Shown piece after piece: positions 36,155 to 44,441 of a stretch of 64,000 bases of DNA. The DNA is taken from contig CALEDV010000025.1 in NCBI GenBank assembly GCA_937949555.1, forward strand, positions 1 to 64,000. The letters are read 5' to 3'. The notes beneath the pieces were generated by a model that saw nothing but the letters and a program-made list of their open reading frames with translations, did no database searches and was not told where the DNA came from. Position 1 is the first letter of the stretch, and each line of letters begins with the position of its first letter. The translations under genes were made by a program, and so were the position numbers. This stretch comes from an uncultured bacterium. GTDB taxonomy: Bacteria > Nitrospirota > Thermodesulfovibrionia > Thermodesulfovibrionales > Dissulfurispiraceae.

Positions 36155-37909
36155 ATGATAAATTGGCAGAAAAGGTCTCTAATATTTTTTGCGTTTTTGT
36201 GTTTTCTTTTGCTGCCTGTATTTAAGGTTTATTCTGGTGATATCACTGTTAATCCAGGCAAATTTGACAGGTTTATAATTACACTTCCCGATAGGATTCA
36301 AGCAGGGCAAGAGGTTCAGATAAACATACAGGCTGCTGATAATCTGGGAAACCTTATAAAGAATTTCAATTCCTATGACAAAGAATTTGTTGTTTCTGTT
36401 GCCGGCTCTGCCACAGTAAACAGGAAGTCCATAAAGGCCTCCTCTTTCTCTAATGGAGTAGCTACAATAATCTTTTCAAGCACCGTAGCAGAAAAATCTA
36501 TCCTCTCCATTAGAGAGTCTAATAACCTCATCCCCCTTATAACAAAGGAGATTGTAGTTTCCCCAGGCGCCTTAAAGTCTTTTGCCTTAAGGACTCCAAA
36601 GACCTCAAGGGCAGGGGAACAGTTTGATGTCTATATAACAGCTAAGGATTCCTTTGGCAATACTTACACTGAGACCATTTTGGGTAAGAATCTGAACTTT
36701 GCATTTAAGGGAGAAGCAGATGTCAAATTAGACATGCCTGTTGTGCCTGATATTGTAAATGGTTTTTCTAAGGTATCCTTCATGTCCATGAAGACCGGTT
36801 CAGTGGTTATTGAAGTCAAGGATGTGTTGTCAGGGAGCATTGGTGTGAGCGATACAGTGGAGATAATAAACGGAAACGTAAATTCATTCAAGATCATGGC
36901 GCCTAAAGAGGCCGTGGCTGGTGAACCCTTTGAGGTCTCCATAGCTGCAATAGATCGTTTTGGAAATTTTGTAGTTGACTACTCCTCAAATGGTAAAGGG
37001 ATAAACATCAAGTCTACGGGCAAGACCATTCCCTTCCCTTCTACAGTGCCTTCTTACGAGTTTAATAGGGGACAAGCAAGACTGACCCTTAGATACGATA
37101 TTGCCGAGACAGTAGTCTTTAATGTGTCTGAGATTGGTGGCACCCAAACGGGCTCCACTGAGCCTATCACTGTCACCCTGCCAAAACCAGAACGTTTTGA
37201 GATTGTGACCCCAGAGACTGTAGTGGCTGGGCAGAAATTCAAGATAAAGATAACCGTTTATAACCAAAACAACAGGGTCATAAAGAATTACAATCTCATA
37301 GGCGCCGATGTGGTTCTAAAGACCACTGGCACTGGCGTTCTTATGCCTGACCGAATACCCCCATCAGAGTTTGTAAATGGCACGGCTGTGGTGGAGGTGC
37401 AATACAACAAGGCAGAGTCCTTCTCAATAACAGCTGATGTTGCGGAGTCGACACCGAAGGCATCTACGGAGACACCGAAGAAAGAAACCACTGCCATTGC
37501 CTCAACAAAGCCCCCAAAGAGGCAACCACAGCAGCTTTCAACTGCAGAGCATCAGCCCACTAAGAAGGGCCCCTCAAAGGCATATGAGGTTTCTAACATC
37601 TCAGTAGTTGAGAGCAAGCAGACCTCTACAATAACAGCCCACATCACTGGTATGAACGATGCTATAAGCTATAGCCTCCTGTCTGAAAAGGGTCAGGAGG
37701 GCAAAAAGTATATAGTCCTAAAGATAAAGAATGCCATCTCAAAGGTTGAGAAAGACCTGACCCTTGAGTCCAAATTCTTTAAGGGCATATCAGTTCACGA
37801 GGAGGGAAAGAAAGAAGGCGCAGTGTTAATAAAGATAGAACAGATAAGATCAACACCCTTCAAAGTCACAAAGGGCAAAGGCACTATATCTGTGATTTTC
37901 AGCAAATAA
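36155..37909 (+). CDS. Exported protein with tandem Ig-like repeats and AMIN-like tail
   Basis: A 584-residue secreted protein. A signal peptide precedes four tandem beta-sandwich repeats of about 100-110 residues, each opening with a cue such as F.I..P....AGQ.F.I.I.A.D..GN (starting near residues 36, 143, 248 and 350). A Thr/Lys/Pro-rich linker (about 440-480) leads to a C-terminal domain (about 485-584) whose fold pattern resembles AMIN-type secretin or wall-binding domains. It may be an envelope or adhesion protein; function not assigned. The ATG at 36155 has AGGGGGG upstream; the track's start at 36122 adds 11 residues. Confidence 0.7.
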   Translation: MINWQKRSLIFFAFLCFLLLPVFKVYSGDITVNPGKFDRFIITLPDRIQAGQEVQINIQAADNLGNLIKNFNSYDKEFVVSVAGSATVNRKSIKASSFSNGVATIIFSSTVAEKSILSIRESNNLIPLITKEIVVSPGALKSFALRTPKTSRAGEQFDVYITAKDSFGNTYTETILGKNLNFAFKGEADVKLDMPVVPDIVNGFSKVSFMSMKTGSVVIEVKDVLSGSIGVSDTVEIINGNVNSFKIMAPKEAVAGEPFEVSIAAIDRFGNFVVDYSSNGKGINIKSTGKTIPFPSTVPSYEFNRGQARLTLRYDIAETVVFNVSEIGGTQTGSTEPITVTLPKPERFEIVTPETVVAGQKFKIKITVYNQNNRVIKNYNLIGADVVLKTTGTGVLMPDRIPPSEFVNGTAVVEVQYNKAESFSITADVAESTPKASTETPKKETTAIASTKPPKRQPQQLSTAEHQPTKKGPSKAYEVSNISVVESKQTSTITAHITGMNDAISYSLLSEKGQEGKKYIVLKIKNAISKVEKDLTLESKFFKGISVHEEGKKEGAVLIKIEQIRSTPFKVTKGKGTISVIFSK

Positions 37910-37913
37910 AACG

Positions 37914-37936
37914 GGCCTTAGATGTTTTCTAAGGCC
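37914..37936 (+). terminator. Hairpin between the Ig-repeat gene and ftsY
   Basis: GGCCTTAG and CTAAGGCC form a perfect 8-bp stem with an ATGTTTT loop, just past the preceding stop. No T-run follows, so it is only a probable terminator. Confidence 0.45.
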
Positions 37937-37993
37937 TCCTCACAGGCCTTTCTCTAAGATGCATAAACATATCTTCAATAAGGGGCTTACCAA

Positions 37994-38899
37994 ATGGGCT
38001 TTTTTGAGAAACTAAAGGCAGGCATATCCAAAACCAAAAAAAACATTATTGAAAGGGTTGACACGGTCTTTCAACAAAAAAGGATCGATGAAAACTCTGT
38101 CGATGACATTGAGGAGATCCTCATATCCTCTGATTTCGGGGCTCAGGCGTCCAATGATATTGCCAATCTACTTAGACAGCGCATAAGAGACGGTCAAATC
38201 AAGACCCTCAATGAGCTCAAGGCATCCCTGAAGTCTGAGATGGCCGCCATGCTTGGTAGGTCTCAACCCATTGTCTTCTTTGGTGAAAAACCCTTTGTAA
38301 TCCTTACTATAGGCGTAAACGGTGCAGGTAAGACAACCACCATCGGCAAGCTGGCCTCAAGGTTTGTATCTGATGGGTTTACAGTAATGCTTGGTGCGGC
38401 AGACACATTCAGGGCCGCTGCCATTGAACAATTAGAGACATGGGCATCAAGGGCTGGCGCTGACATAATCAAACACCAGAGCGGCTCGGACCCAGCGGCA
38501 GTGGCCTTTGACACCGTTGAGGCGGCAAGACACAGGGGCACTGATGTGGTAATTATCGACACAGCAGGGAGGTTACAGACAAAGACCTCTCTGATGGAGG
38601 AGTTGAAGAAGATCAACAGGGTCATAAAAAAGTCCATGCCTGATGCACCTCAGGAGGTCCTCCTCATCCTTGATGCCACTACAGGACAAAATGGCTTAAG
38701 CCAGGTCAGGCTCTTCAATGAGGCCATTGGCGTAACGGGTATAGCCCTTACAAAGCTCGATGGCACAGCAAAGGGTGGTATTGTATTCGCCATCAAGAGG
38801 GAGATTGGCATACCTGTAAGACTGATAGGCATAGGTGAATCCATAGATGACCTTCGAGACTTTGACACCAATGATTTTATCAACGCCCTCTTTGACTAA
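37994..38899 (+). CDS. ftsY: Signal recognition particle receptor FtsY
   Basis: FtsY binds SRP at the membrane and docks ribosomes on the translocon. The 301-residue protein has the N domain (about 1-85) and the SRP-type GTPase G domain with GVNGAGKTTTIGKLA, AADTFRAAAIEQLETW, DTAGRLQTK, TKLDGTAKGG and GIGESIDDL. It lacks the long acidic A domain of E. coli FtsY, as is common outside enterics. It lies upstream of apgM and the TatD/radical SAM gene on the same strand. Confidence 0.96.
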   Translation: MGFFEKLKAGISKTKKNIIERVDTVFQQKRIDENSVDDIEEILISSDFGAQASNDIANLLRQRIRDGQIKTLNELKASLKSEMAAMLGRSQPIVFFGEKPFVILTIGVNGAGKTTTIGKLASRFVSDGFTVMLGAADTFRAAAIEQLETWASRAGADIIKHQSGSDPAAVAFDTVEAARHRGTDVVIIDTAGRLQTKTSLMEELKKINRVIKKSMPDAPQEVLLILDATTGQNGLSQVRLFNEAIGVTGIALTKLDGTAKGGIVFAIKREIGIPVRLIGIGESIDDLRDFDTNDFINALFD

Positions 38900-38958
38900 T
38901 AAGGCTATAAACGCCTTCAGTAGTCCATAAAAATACCTTAAAAAGGAGCATTAAAACT

Positions 38959-40161
38959 ATGACAATCTCATCGTTGATCCAGAAAAACCCCTCAAAGATA
39001 GTGCTTGTGGTGCTTGATGGTGTTGGGGGGCTCCCAAAGGATGGAAAGACCGAGCTTGAATATGCACACACCCCGAATTTAGATGGACTAGCCAAGGTCT
39101 CTGCCTGTGGGTTACACACCCCTGTAGGTTACGGTATAACCCCAGGTAGTGGCCCAGGTCACTTAAGCCTATTTGGATATGACCCCCTGGAGTTTCAGAT
39201 CGGGCGGGGCATCTTAGAGGCCCTTGGACTGGGGGTAGAGGTCACAAAATCAGACATTACAATGCGTTGTAACTACGCCACTATAAAAGACGGCCTTATC
39301 ACAGACCGTAGGGCAGGGAGGATACCCACTGAACAGAGCAAGAGGATCACAGAGAGGCTCCAATCTTCGATCAAGAGGATTGATGACATCGAGGTGCTCT
39401 TTGCCCCTGGCATGGAACACAGATTTGCCATCAGATTGAGATTTCCCCATCCCCTTGACACCAAGGCATCCCTTATAGAAGATACAGACCCTCAGAAGGA
39501 AGGCAAGGCACCACTGAGGCCTAATCCTCTAACAAAAGAGGCAGAGGCAGTAGCAAAGGTCTTAGAAAGGCTAATATCTCTCGTTGCTGAACAAATAAAG
39601 GCAGAACAAAAGGCTAATTTTATATTGCTTAGGGGGATCTCATCCCTCCCTGACATACCTGCCTTTGAAGATCGTTACGGCCTTAGGGCACTTGCAATTG
39701 CCAACTATCCTATGTACCGTGGACTCGCCAAACTGGTTCATATGAATACACCAGCACTGGAAGGCACGGTGCAGGACGAGGTCGACTTCCTGAAGGCCAA
39801 CTTCAAAGACTACGACTTCTTCTTTGTGCATGTAAAAAAGGTAGATTCCTATGGCGAAGATGGTAACTTTACTGAAAAGGCCGCAAGGATCGCTGAATTT
39901 GATGCCCTATTGCCCCAGATATTGGAACTCAAGCCCGATGTGCTCATAATCACTGGAGACCACTCTACACCAGCAGTTATGAAGGCCCATAGCTGGCATC
40001 CCGTGCCAGTACTGATCCATTCCCCCTATGTGCTTGGAGGGCTCTGTAGCGCCTTTTCAGAGAGGGAGTGCTGCAGGGGTGAACTGGGCATATTTCACAC
40101 CACCCATCTCATGCCCCTTGCCCTTGCAAACGCATTGAGGCTGAAGAAGTTTGGTGCATGA
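38959..40161 (+). CDS. apgM: Phosphoglycerate mutase, 2,3-bisphosphoglycerate-independent
   Basis: Interconverts 3- and 2-phosphoglycerate without a cofactor. It is the archaeal-type (ApgM) family, about 400 residues, related to alkaline phosphatases. VVLDGVGGLP and the metal/Ser region PGSGPGHLSLFGYDP are near the start; KKVDSYGEDG and TGDHSTPAVMKAHSWHPVP complete the metal site. AAAAGGAG precedes the ATG. Its stop overlaps the next gene (ATGA). Together with pyk this gives the lower half of glycolysis or gluconeogenesis. Confidence 0.92.
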   Translation: MTISSLIQKNPSKIVLVVLDGVGGLPKDGKTELEYAHTPNLDGLAKVSACGLHTPVGYGITPGSGPGHLSLFGYDPLEFQIGRGILEALGLGVEVTKSDITMRCNYATIKDGLITDRRAGRIPTEQSKRITERLQSSIKRIDDIEVLFAPGMEHRFAIRLRFPHPLDTKASLIEDTDPQKEGKAPLRPNPLTKEAEAVAKVLERLISLVAEQIKAEQKANFILLRGISSLPDIPAFEDRYGLRALAIANYPMYRGLAKLVHMNTPALEGTVQDEVDFLKANFKDYDFFFVHVKKVDSYGEDGNFTEKAARIAEFDALLPQILELKPDVLIITGDHSTPAVMKAHSWHPVPVLIHSPYVLGGLCSAFSERECCRGELGIFHTTHLMPLALANALRLKKFGA

Positions 40162-41522
40162 TCGACACACACTGCCATCTTGACATGTCTCCCTTTGAAG
40201 CAGATCGAGGGGATGTGCTGTCAAGGGCCTTTAAATCTGACATAGAGCATATCATAACCGTAGGGGCAGACCCGCAGTCGATGCTTACGGCTGTGGGTAT
40301 TGCCACCACCTATCCACAGGTATTTGCTGCTGTGGGTATACATCCCCACGAGGCAAGGCTTGCAAACCCTATGCTATTGGAGTTGCTTGAGTCCCTGATT
40401 AGGGATAAACAGGGCAATAAGATAGTGGCCCTTGGCGAGATAGGGCTTGATTATCACTACAATCACTCCCTGCCGGCAGTCCAGCGTGAGGTATTTGAAA
40501 AGATGCTATCCATGGCCCTTCAATACCACATGCCAGTGATCATACATAATCGGCAGGCAGATGAGGACACAAAGGCTATAGTCAAGGCATCGGGGATGAA
40601 GGATGTCCTTTTTCACTGCTTTTCCTCTGATGATGCCATGGCTAAATGGGCAATTGACAAGGGTTTTTATGTCTCCTTTGCTGGCAATGTGACCTTTAAA
40701 AAGGCACAGTCCCTCAGAGATATTGCCTCATGGATACCAGATGAACTCCTTATGATTGAGACAGACGCCCCCTTTCTTGCCCCTGAGCCTATGAGGGGCA
40801 AGAGGAATGAACCTTCATACCTTCAGCACACGGCAAGGGTTATTGCAGAGGCAAGGGGTGTCACCTATGAGGACATCAATAGGATCACCTCAGTAAACGC
40901 AAAGATATTCTTTGGCATTGGAGACCTACCACCCTCAGAGATTGTATATAAGATAAGGGATAACCTATACATAAACCTTACCTCAAGGTGTACAAACGCC
41001 TGTGAGTTCTGTGTGAAGTTTGACTCAGATTTTGTGAAGGGACATAACCTCAGGTTAGACAGAGAGCCCTCAGAGGAGGAGATCATACAGGCTATTGGTG
41101 ACCCAAAGGCCTACAGCGAGGTGGTCTTCTGCGGCCTTGGTGAACCGACGCTACGCCTTGAGGCCATTAAGAGGGTTGCTCAATGGGTCAAGTCACAGGG
41201 CGGAAGGGTAAGGCTTAATACAAACGGCCTTGGAAATGTCATCAATGAGAGGGACATTGTCCCTGAGCTTGTAGGGCTTGTAGATGCCCTTTCAATTAGC
41301 CTAAACGCACAGGATGCAGAGACCTACAATAGGCTTTGCAACCCTAACTTTAAGGACGCCTTTGAAGAGGTGTTGGATTTTATAAAAAAGGCAGTGCAAA
41401 CTATCGGTGATGTTACCCTTACAGTGGTAGAAACAGAGGGTGTTGATATTGCAAAGTGCAGAGATATTGCAAATCGTTACAAAGCAGGATTTAGGGTTAG
41501 GAAGTTAGACAGCGTGGGTTAG
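40158..41522 (+). CDS. TatD nuclease-radical SAM fusion
   Basis: A 454-residue fusion of two enzymes. Residues about 1-255 are a TatD-family metal hydrolase: DTHCHLD, GEIGLDYHY, VIIHNR, FHCFSS and ETDAPFLAPEP are all present, so the metal site is complete. Residues about 270-454 are a radical SAM domain with CTNACEFC (CxxxCxxC), GLGEPTLR (GGE-like) and LSISLNAQ. This combination matches the TatD-associated radical SAM family, in which the partners are often separate. Role unknown; the C-terminal segment is short for a full barrel. It overlaps apgM by 4 nt. Confidence 0.88.
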   Translation: MIDTHCHLDMSPFEADRGDVLSRAFKSDIEHIITVGADPQSMLTAVGIATTYPQVFAAVGIHPHEARLANPMLLELLESLIRDKQGNKIVALGEIGLDYHYNHSLPAVQREVFEKMLSMALQYHMPVIIHNRQADEDTKAIVKASGMKDVLFHCFSSDDAMAKWAIDKGFYVSFAGNVTFKKAQSLRDIASWIPDELLMIETDAPFLAPEPMRGKRNEPSYLQHTARVIAEARGVTYEDINRITSVNAKIFFGIGDLPPSEIVYKIRDNLYINLTSRCTNACEFCVKFDSDFVKGHNLRLDREPSEEEIIQAIGDPKAYSEVVFCGLGEPTLRLEAIKRVAQWVKSQGGRVRLNTNGLGNVINERDIVPELVGLVDALSISLNAQDAETYNRLCNPNFKDAFEEVLDFIKKAVQTIGDVTLTVVETEGVDIAKCRDIANRYKAGFRVRKLDSVG

Positions 41523-41532
41523 AAGTAGTTGT

Positions 41533-41928
41533 TTAAACCTTCTTGTTCACAATATCGGGTATTTTATTAGAGTCTTCCTCTGCTGCTTTTTCCTTCATCC
41601 TTAGATATTCCTCAGGAGGCACCTGAAGCACTGTATTGCCTTTAGAGTCGAGAAATTTCACTATGGGCACCCCGCTTTTATCATAGGAAACCGATACAGT
41701 TCTCACATCCTTTAGGAGCGGCTCCTTTATCTCCTGTTCTTGCCCCTTCTCAACAGGCCTTTTCTCTCCCCTCTGGATATTACTGGTATCAACCGAGAGT
41801 ATTACAGCCTTCTGCTCAAAATCATTGTTCTGTTTAAACTGGGTATTGTTCTCAGCCTTTAAGGGCAAGTCTTGAGGGTTGTTAAAGGGTGTTGTAGTCT
41901 TGGCGGCTATAGATGTAATGTCCGACAT
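41533..41928 (-). CDS. flaG: FlaG-like flagellar protein
   Basis: A 131-residue protein with a disordered, polar N-terminal region and a C-terminal FlaG domain (about 75-115), VSYDKSGVPIVKFLDSKGNTVLQVPPEEYL, matching the conserved I.QIPPEE ending. FlaG proteins influence filament length. A sigma-28 type promoter lies upstream. Single gene, convergent with the TatD gene; other flagellar structural genes are not beside it, apart from fliD 33 kb away. Confidence 0.8.
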   Translation of the reverse strand: MSDITSIAAKTTTPFNNPQDLPLKAENNTQFKQNNDFEQKAVILSVDTSNIQRGEKRPVEKGQEQEIKEPLLKDVRTVSVSYDKSGVPIVKFLDSKGNTVLQVPPEEYLRMKEKAAEEDSNKIPDIVNKKV

Positions 41929-41963
41929 AGCGACCTCCGTAGTTTGGCGTTTGATTGTTTATA

Positions 41964-41990
41964 TTATCGGGTATGCTGCAATATACTTAA
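41964..41990 (-). promoter_or_regulatory. Sigma-28 (FliA) type promoter for flaG
   Basis: On the minus strand TTAAGTAT (41983-41990), an 11-nt spacer, and CCCGATAA (41964-41971). The flagellar consensus is TAAAGTTT-N11-GCCGATAA, so the match is 6/8 and 7/8 with exact spacing, about 36 nt before the start. This implies late-class flagellar control. Confidence 0.7.
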
Positions 41991-42112
41991 GCAATAGGAG
42001 AAATAGTTAGTTTTTTATTGCATAGTGTTATATTTTAGTGTCTTATGCTAAATCTGAGACCACATAGGCAATGTGATTTCAAGGGGCCTCTTAGGCATCA
42101 CTCTGTTGACTT

Positions 42113-42862
42113 TTAACTTCCCTTTAAAAGGTCAAGATTAAAGGGTATGAGGTGTTTCCATTTGTCAATAAATTTGGTCCTGTTTTCCCGCATTGCCTGT
42201 CCCCTGGTAATCTCCCTGCCAAAATAGTTGATTACTCGTTCATCGTTTGCCTGTGACATGCCCCATTGGTGTTCAAATCCTTGCACAGGGACGGCGTAAA
42301 GACACAATCCCGCCTGCATTATTTGAAGTCCCATGTCCCACTCCTCAAAGAAACAGGGACTGTACCTTGTATCAAAGACAAAACGATGGCTTAAGAACAA
42401 TTCTGCGTTGATTGCAAAAAGGAATCCTGAGACATCATGGGTCCTTATGGGCCTGTCAAAGGTGCCCTTCTGGAAGTATCTAATCACCGAGAGTCTTCTG
42501 AGGTCCAGATGGGAGCCCTGAGGACCTACAATAACTGCCTTGTTTAATGTAAAGAGAAATCTCTCTAATTCCTCAACACAGCCTTTGGTAATATGCAGGT
42601 CTGCATTCATTATAAATATTGCCTTCCCCTCAGCAATATTTATCCCTATATTCCAGGATCTGCTAACCCCTGCATTGGTCTTATTATGACAGTATTTATC
42701 AATGCGAGGGTGATCGCCCAGTTGCTGGAAGGTGTCCTCTGAATTGAAGATGCAGATGACCTCCCCCTCTATTGTATTGAGGTCCTCAAGCAAGGTAAGG
42801 ATGTTGTAGGGACTATGGGGTGACATGTCCAACACAGGGATGATAAAACTCCTGTCTATCAA
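42113..42862 (-). CDS. Glycosyltransferase, family 2 type
   Basis: A 249-residue GT-A glycosyltransferase. RSFIIPVLDMS starts the nucleotide-binding strand. NTNAGVSRSWNIGI-like sequence (NKTNAGVSRSWN), an IMNADLHI acidic (DxD-like) motif and EEWDMGLQIMQAG near the end are typical of GT2 rhamnosyl- and related transferases. The probable start is TTG at 42862 with GGAAGG upstream, overlapping the D-aminoacylase stop (TTGA); the track ATG at 42937 would make a 79-nt overlap. Donor and acceptor unknown. Confidence 0.75.
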   Translation of the reverse strand: MIDRSFIIPVLDMSPHSPYNILTLLEDLNTIEGEVICIFNSEDTFQQLGDHPRIDKYCHNKTNAGVSRSWNIGINIAEGKAIFIMNADLHITKGCVEELERFLFTLNKAVIVGPQGSHLDLRRLSVIRYFQKGTFDRPIRTHDVSGFLFAINAELFLSHRFVFDTRYSPCFFEEWDMGLQIMQAGLCLYAVPVQGFEHQWGMSQANDERVINYFGREITRGQAMRENRTKFIDKWKHLIPFNLDLLKGS

Positions 42863-44430
42863 TTGAGAATCCTTCCTGGTAGTTCCTCTGTGAAGCTGCC
42901 TTCTCTGTAAACAGGCACTCCGTTTATGAATACCCACTCAACGCCTATGGGTTTTTGAAAGGGATTTTTAAAATCAGCCCTATCCATGATTGTGTTAGGG
43001 TCAAAGAGGGTTAGGTCAGCAAAGTATCCCTCCCTCAGGAGTCCCCTTTTGTTTAAACCGAAGGTCTCTGCAGGCAGCGATGTGACCCTTCTAATGCCCT
43101 CTGGAAGGCTCATCAACCCCTTGTCTCTCACATAGAGTCCCAAAAACCTCGGGAACGAGCCAAAACCTCTTGGATGGGGTTTGCCCTTGCAAGTAATGCC
43201 CTGAAAGCATCTCACGGCGCTGTCAGAGCCTATCATCATAAAGGGTAATCTCAGAAATCTACTTAGGTTGTCCTCATTCATGCTGAAGAATATAGCGCCA
43301 GTTCTTGCACGGTCAGCAATAATTATATCAATAGCCGCATCAATAGGGCTTTTCCCCACAAGTCCTGCAATCTCTGAAAGGCTCTTCCCCTCTGTCCATC
43401 TTAATTCCTCTGTATGTGTGGAGGAGATAAATACTTCATCCCATAGGTCTTGAGGCTCCCTTGCTATCTCAGCCCTTATCTCTTTTAATGTTGCAGGGGT
43501 CTTTAGTCTTTTTATCTCCTCCTGAACGCCGCCTTCATAAACCCACTTAGGAAGTATAGTGTCAAGGTCAGTGCTTGAGGCAACATAGGGGTATCTGTCG
43601 CAGGTTATCCGCAATCCCCTTGAGCGGGCCTCTAATATCATCTCTATTGCACTGTCAATCTTATGCCAATTAGCCCTTCCCCCTGTCTTTAGGTGTGATA
43701 TATGCAGGTTTATCCCCGATTCAGAGGCGATTTGGATGCTCTCCTGGATAGCCTCTAAGAGGTACTCTGTCTCGCTCCTCATATGTGGGACATAGAGTCC
43801 GGAGGGTTTGATAGTAGCAAGGTATTGGCAGAGTTCAATGAGTTCATTAGTATCGGTAAAAACACCAGGAGGATATATGAGACCAGCGGACAGTCCCTTT
43901 ACTCCACAATCAATTGCAATTTGTAGATGTTGCTGCATCCTTTGCATCTCCTGTGCCTTTGCCCTGCCCTTTGCATACCCCATCACAGAGGCTCGTATGT
44001 TGCCTTGACCACAAAGGGTTGCATAGTTGATGGCAAATCCTCGTTGAGAGAGCAGTCTGTAGTAGCCTCTAAAATCATGCCATCTTTCCTTTATATGGTA
44101 TTCCTCAAAGTCAGGGGTTCTCTGTGAAAGCGCCTCCCCAAGAATAGGACCCGCTGATAGTCCGCAGTTGCCGTTTATCTCAGTGGTTATCCCCTGTGCA
44201 ATTTTACCCTGTGCCCTGCCGTCAGCAACAAGGGTAAATTCAGAATGGGCATGGGTATCAATGAATCCAGGGGCAAGTGCAAGTCCTGTGGCATCAATTA
44301 CCTCTGCTGCACTGGGGAATCCAGACCCTAAATAAGCGATAACATCCTTTTTAATAGACAGGTTTGCCCTAAAGGGATCGCCCCCAGAACCATCAATGCA
44401 AAGGGCATTTACAATCAGATATTCATACAT
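42859..44430 (-). CDS. N-acyl-D-amino-acid deacylase
   Basis: A 523-residue amidohydrolase of the D-aminoacylase family, which releases D-amino acids from N-acyl derivatives. The metal motif is in PGFIDTHAHSE, with GITTEINGNCGLSAGP (the Cys ligand), YVPHMRSE, HISHLKTGG, TCDRYPYVASSTDLDT and IGSDSAV later. The N- and C-terminal beta-sandwich segments are complete. It follows the amidase by 11 nt, suggesting a link with cell-wall peptide turnover or D-amino-acid salvage (inference). Confidence 0.9.
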   Translation of the reverse strand: MYEYLIVNALCIDGSGGDPFRANLSIKKDVIAYLGSGFPSAAEVIDATGLALAPGFIDTHAHSEFTLVADGRAQGKIAQGITTEINGNCGLSAGPILGEALSQRTPDFEEYHIKERWHDFRGYYRLLSQRGFAINYATLCGQGNIRASVMGYAKGRAKAQEMQRMQQHLQIAIDCGVKGLSAGLIYPPGVFTDTNELIELCQYLATIKPSGLYVPHMRSETEYLLEAIQESIQIASESGINLHISHLKTGGRANWHKIDSAIEMILEARSRGLRITCDRYPYVASSTDLDTILPKWVYEGGVQEEIKRLKTPATLKEIRAEIAREPQDLWDEVFISSTHTEELRWTEGKSLSEIAGLVGKSPIDAAIDIIIADRARTGAIFFSMNEDNLSRFLRLPFMMIGSDSAVRCFQGITCKGKPHPRGFGSFPRFLGLYVRDKGLMSLPEGIRRVTSLPAETFGLNKRGLLREGYFADLTLFDPNTIMDRADFKNPFQKPIGVEWVFINGVPVYREGSFTEELPGRILN

Positions 44431-44441
44431 TGTTAAAGGGG

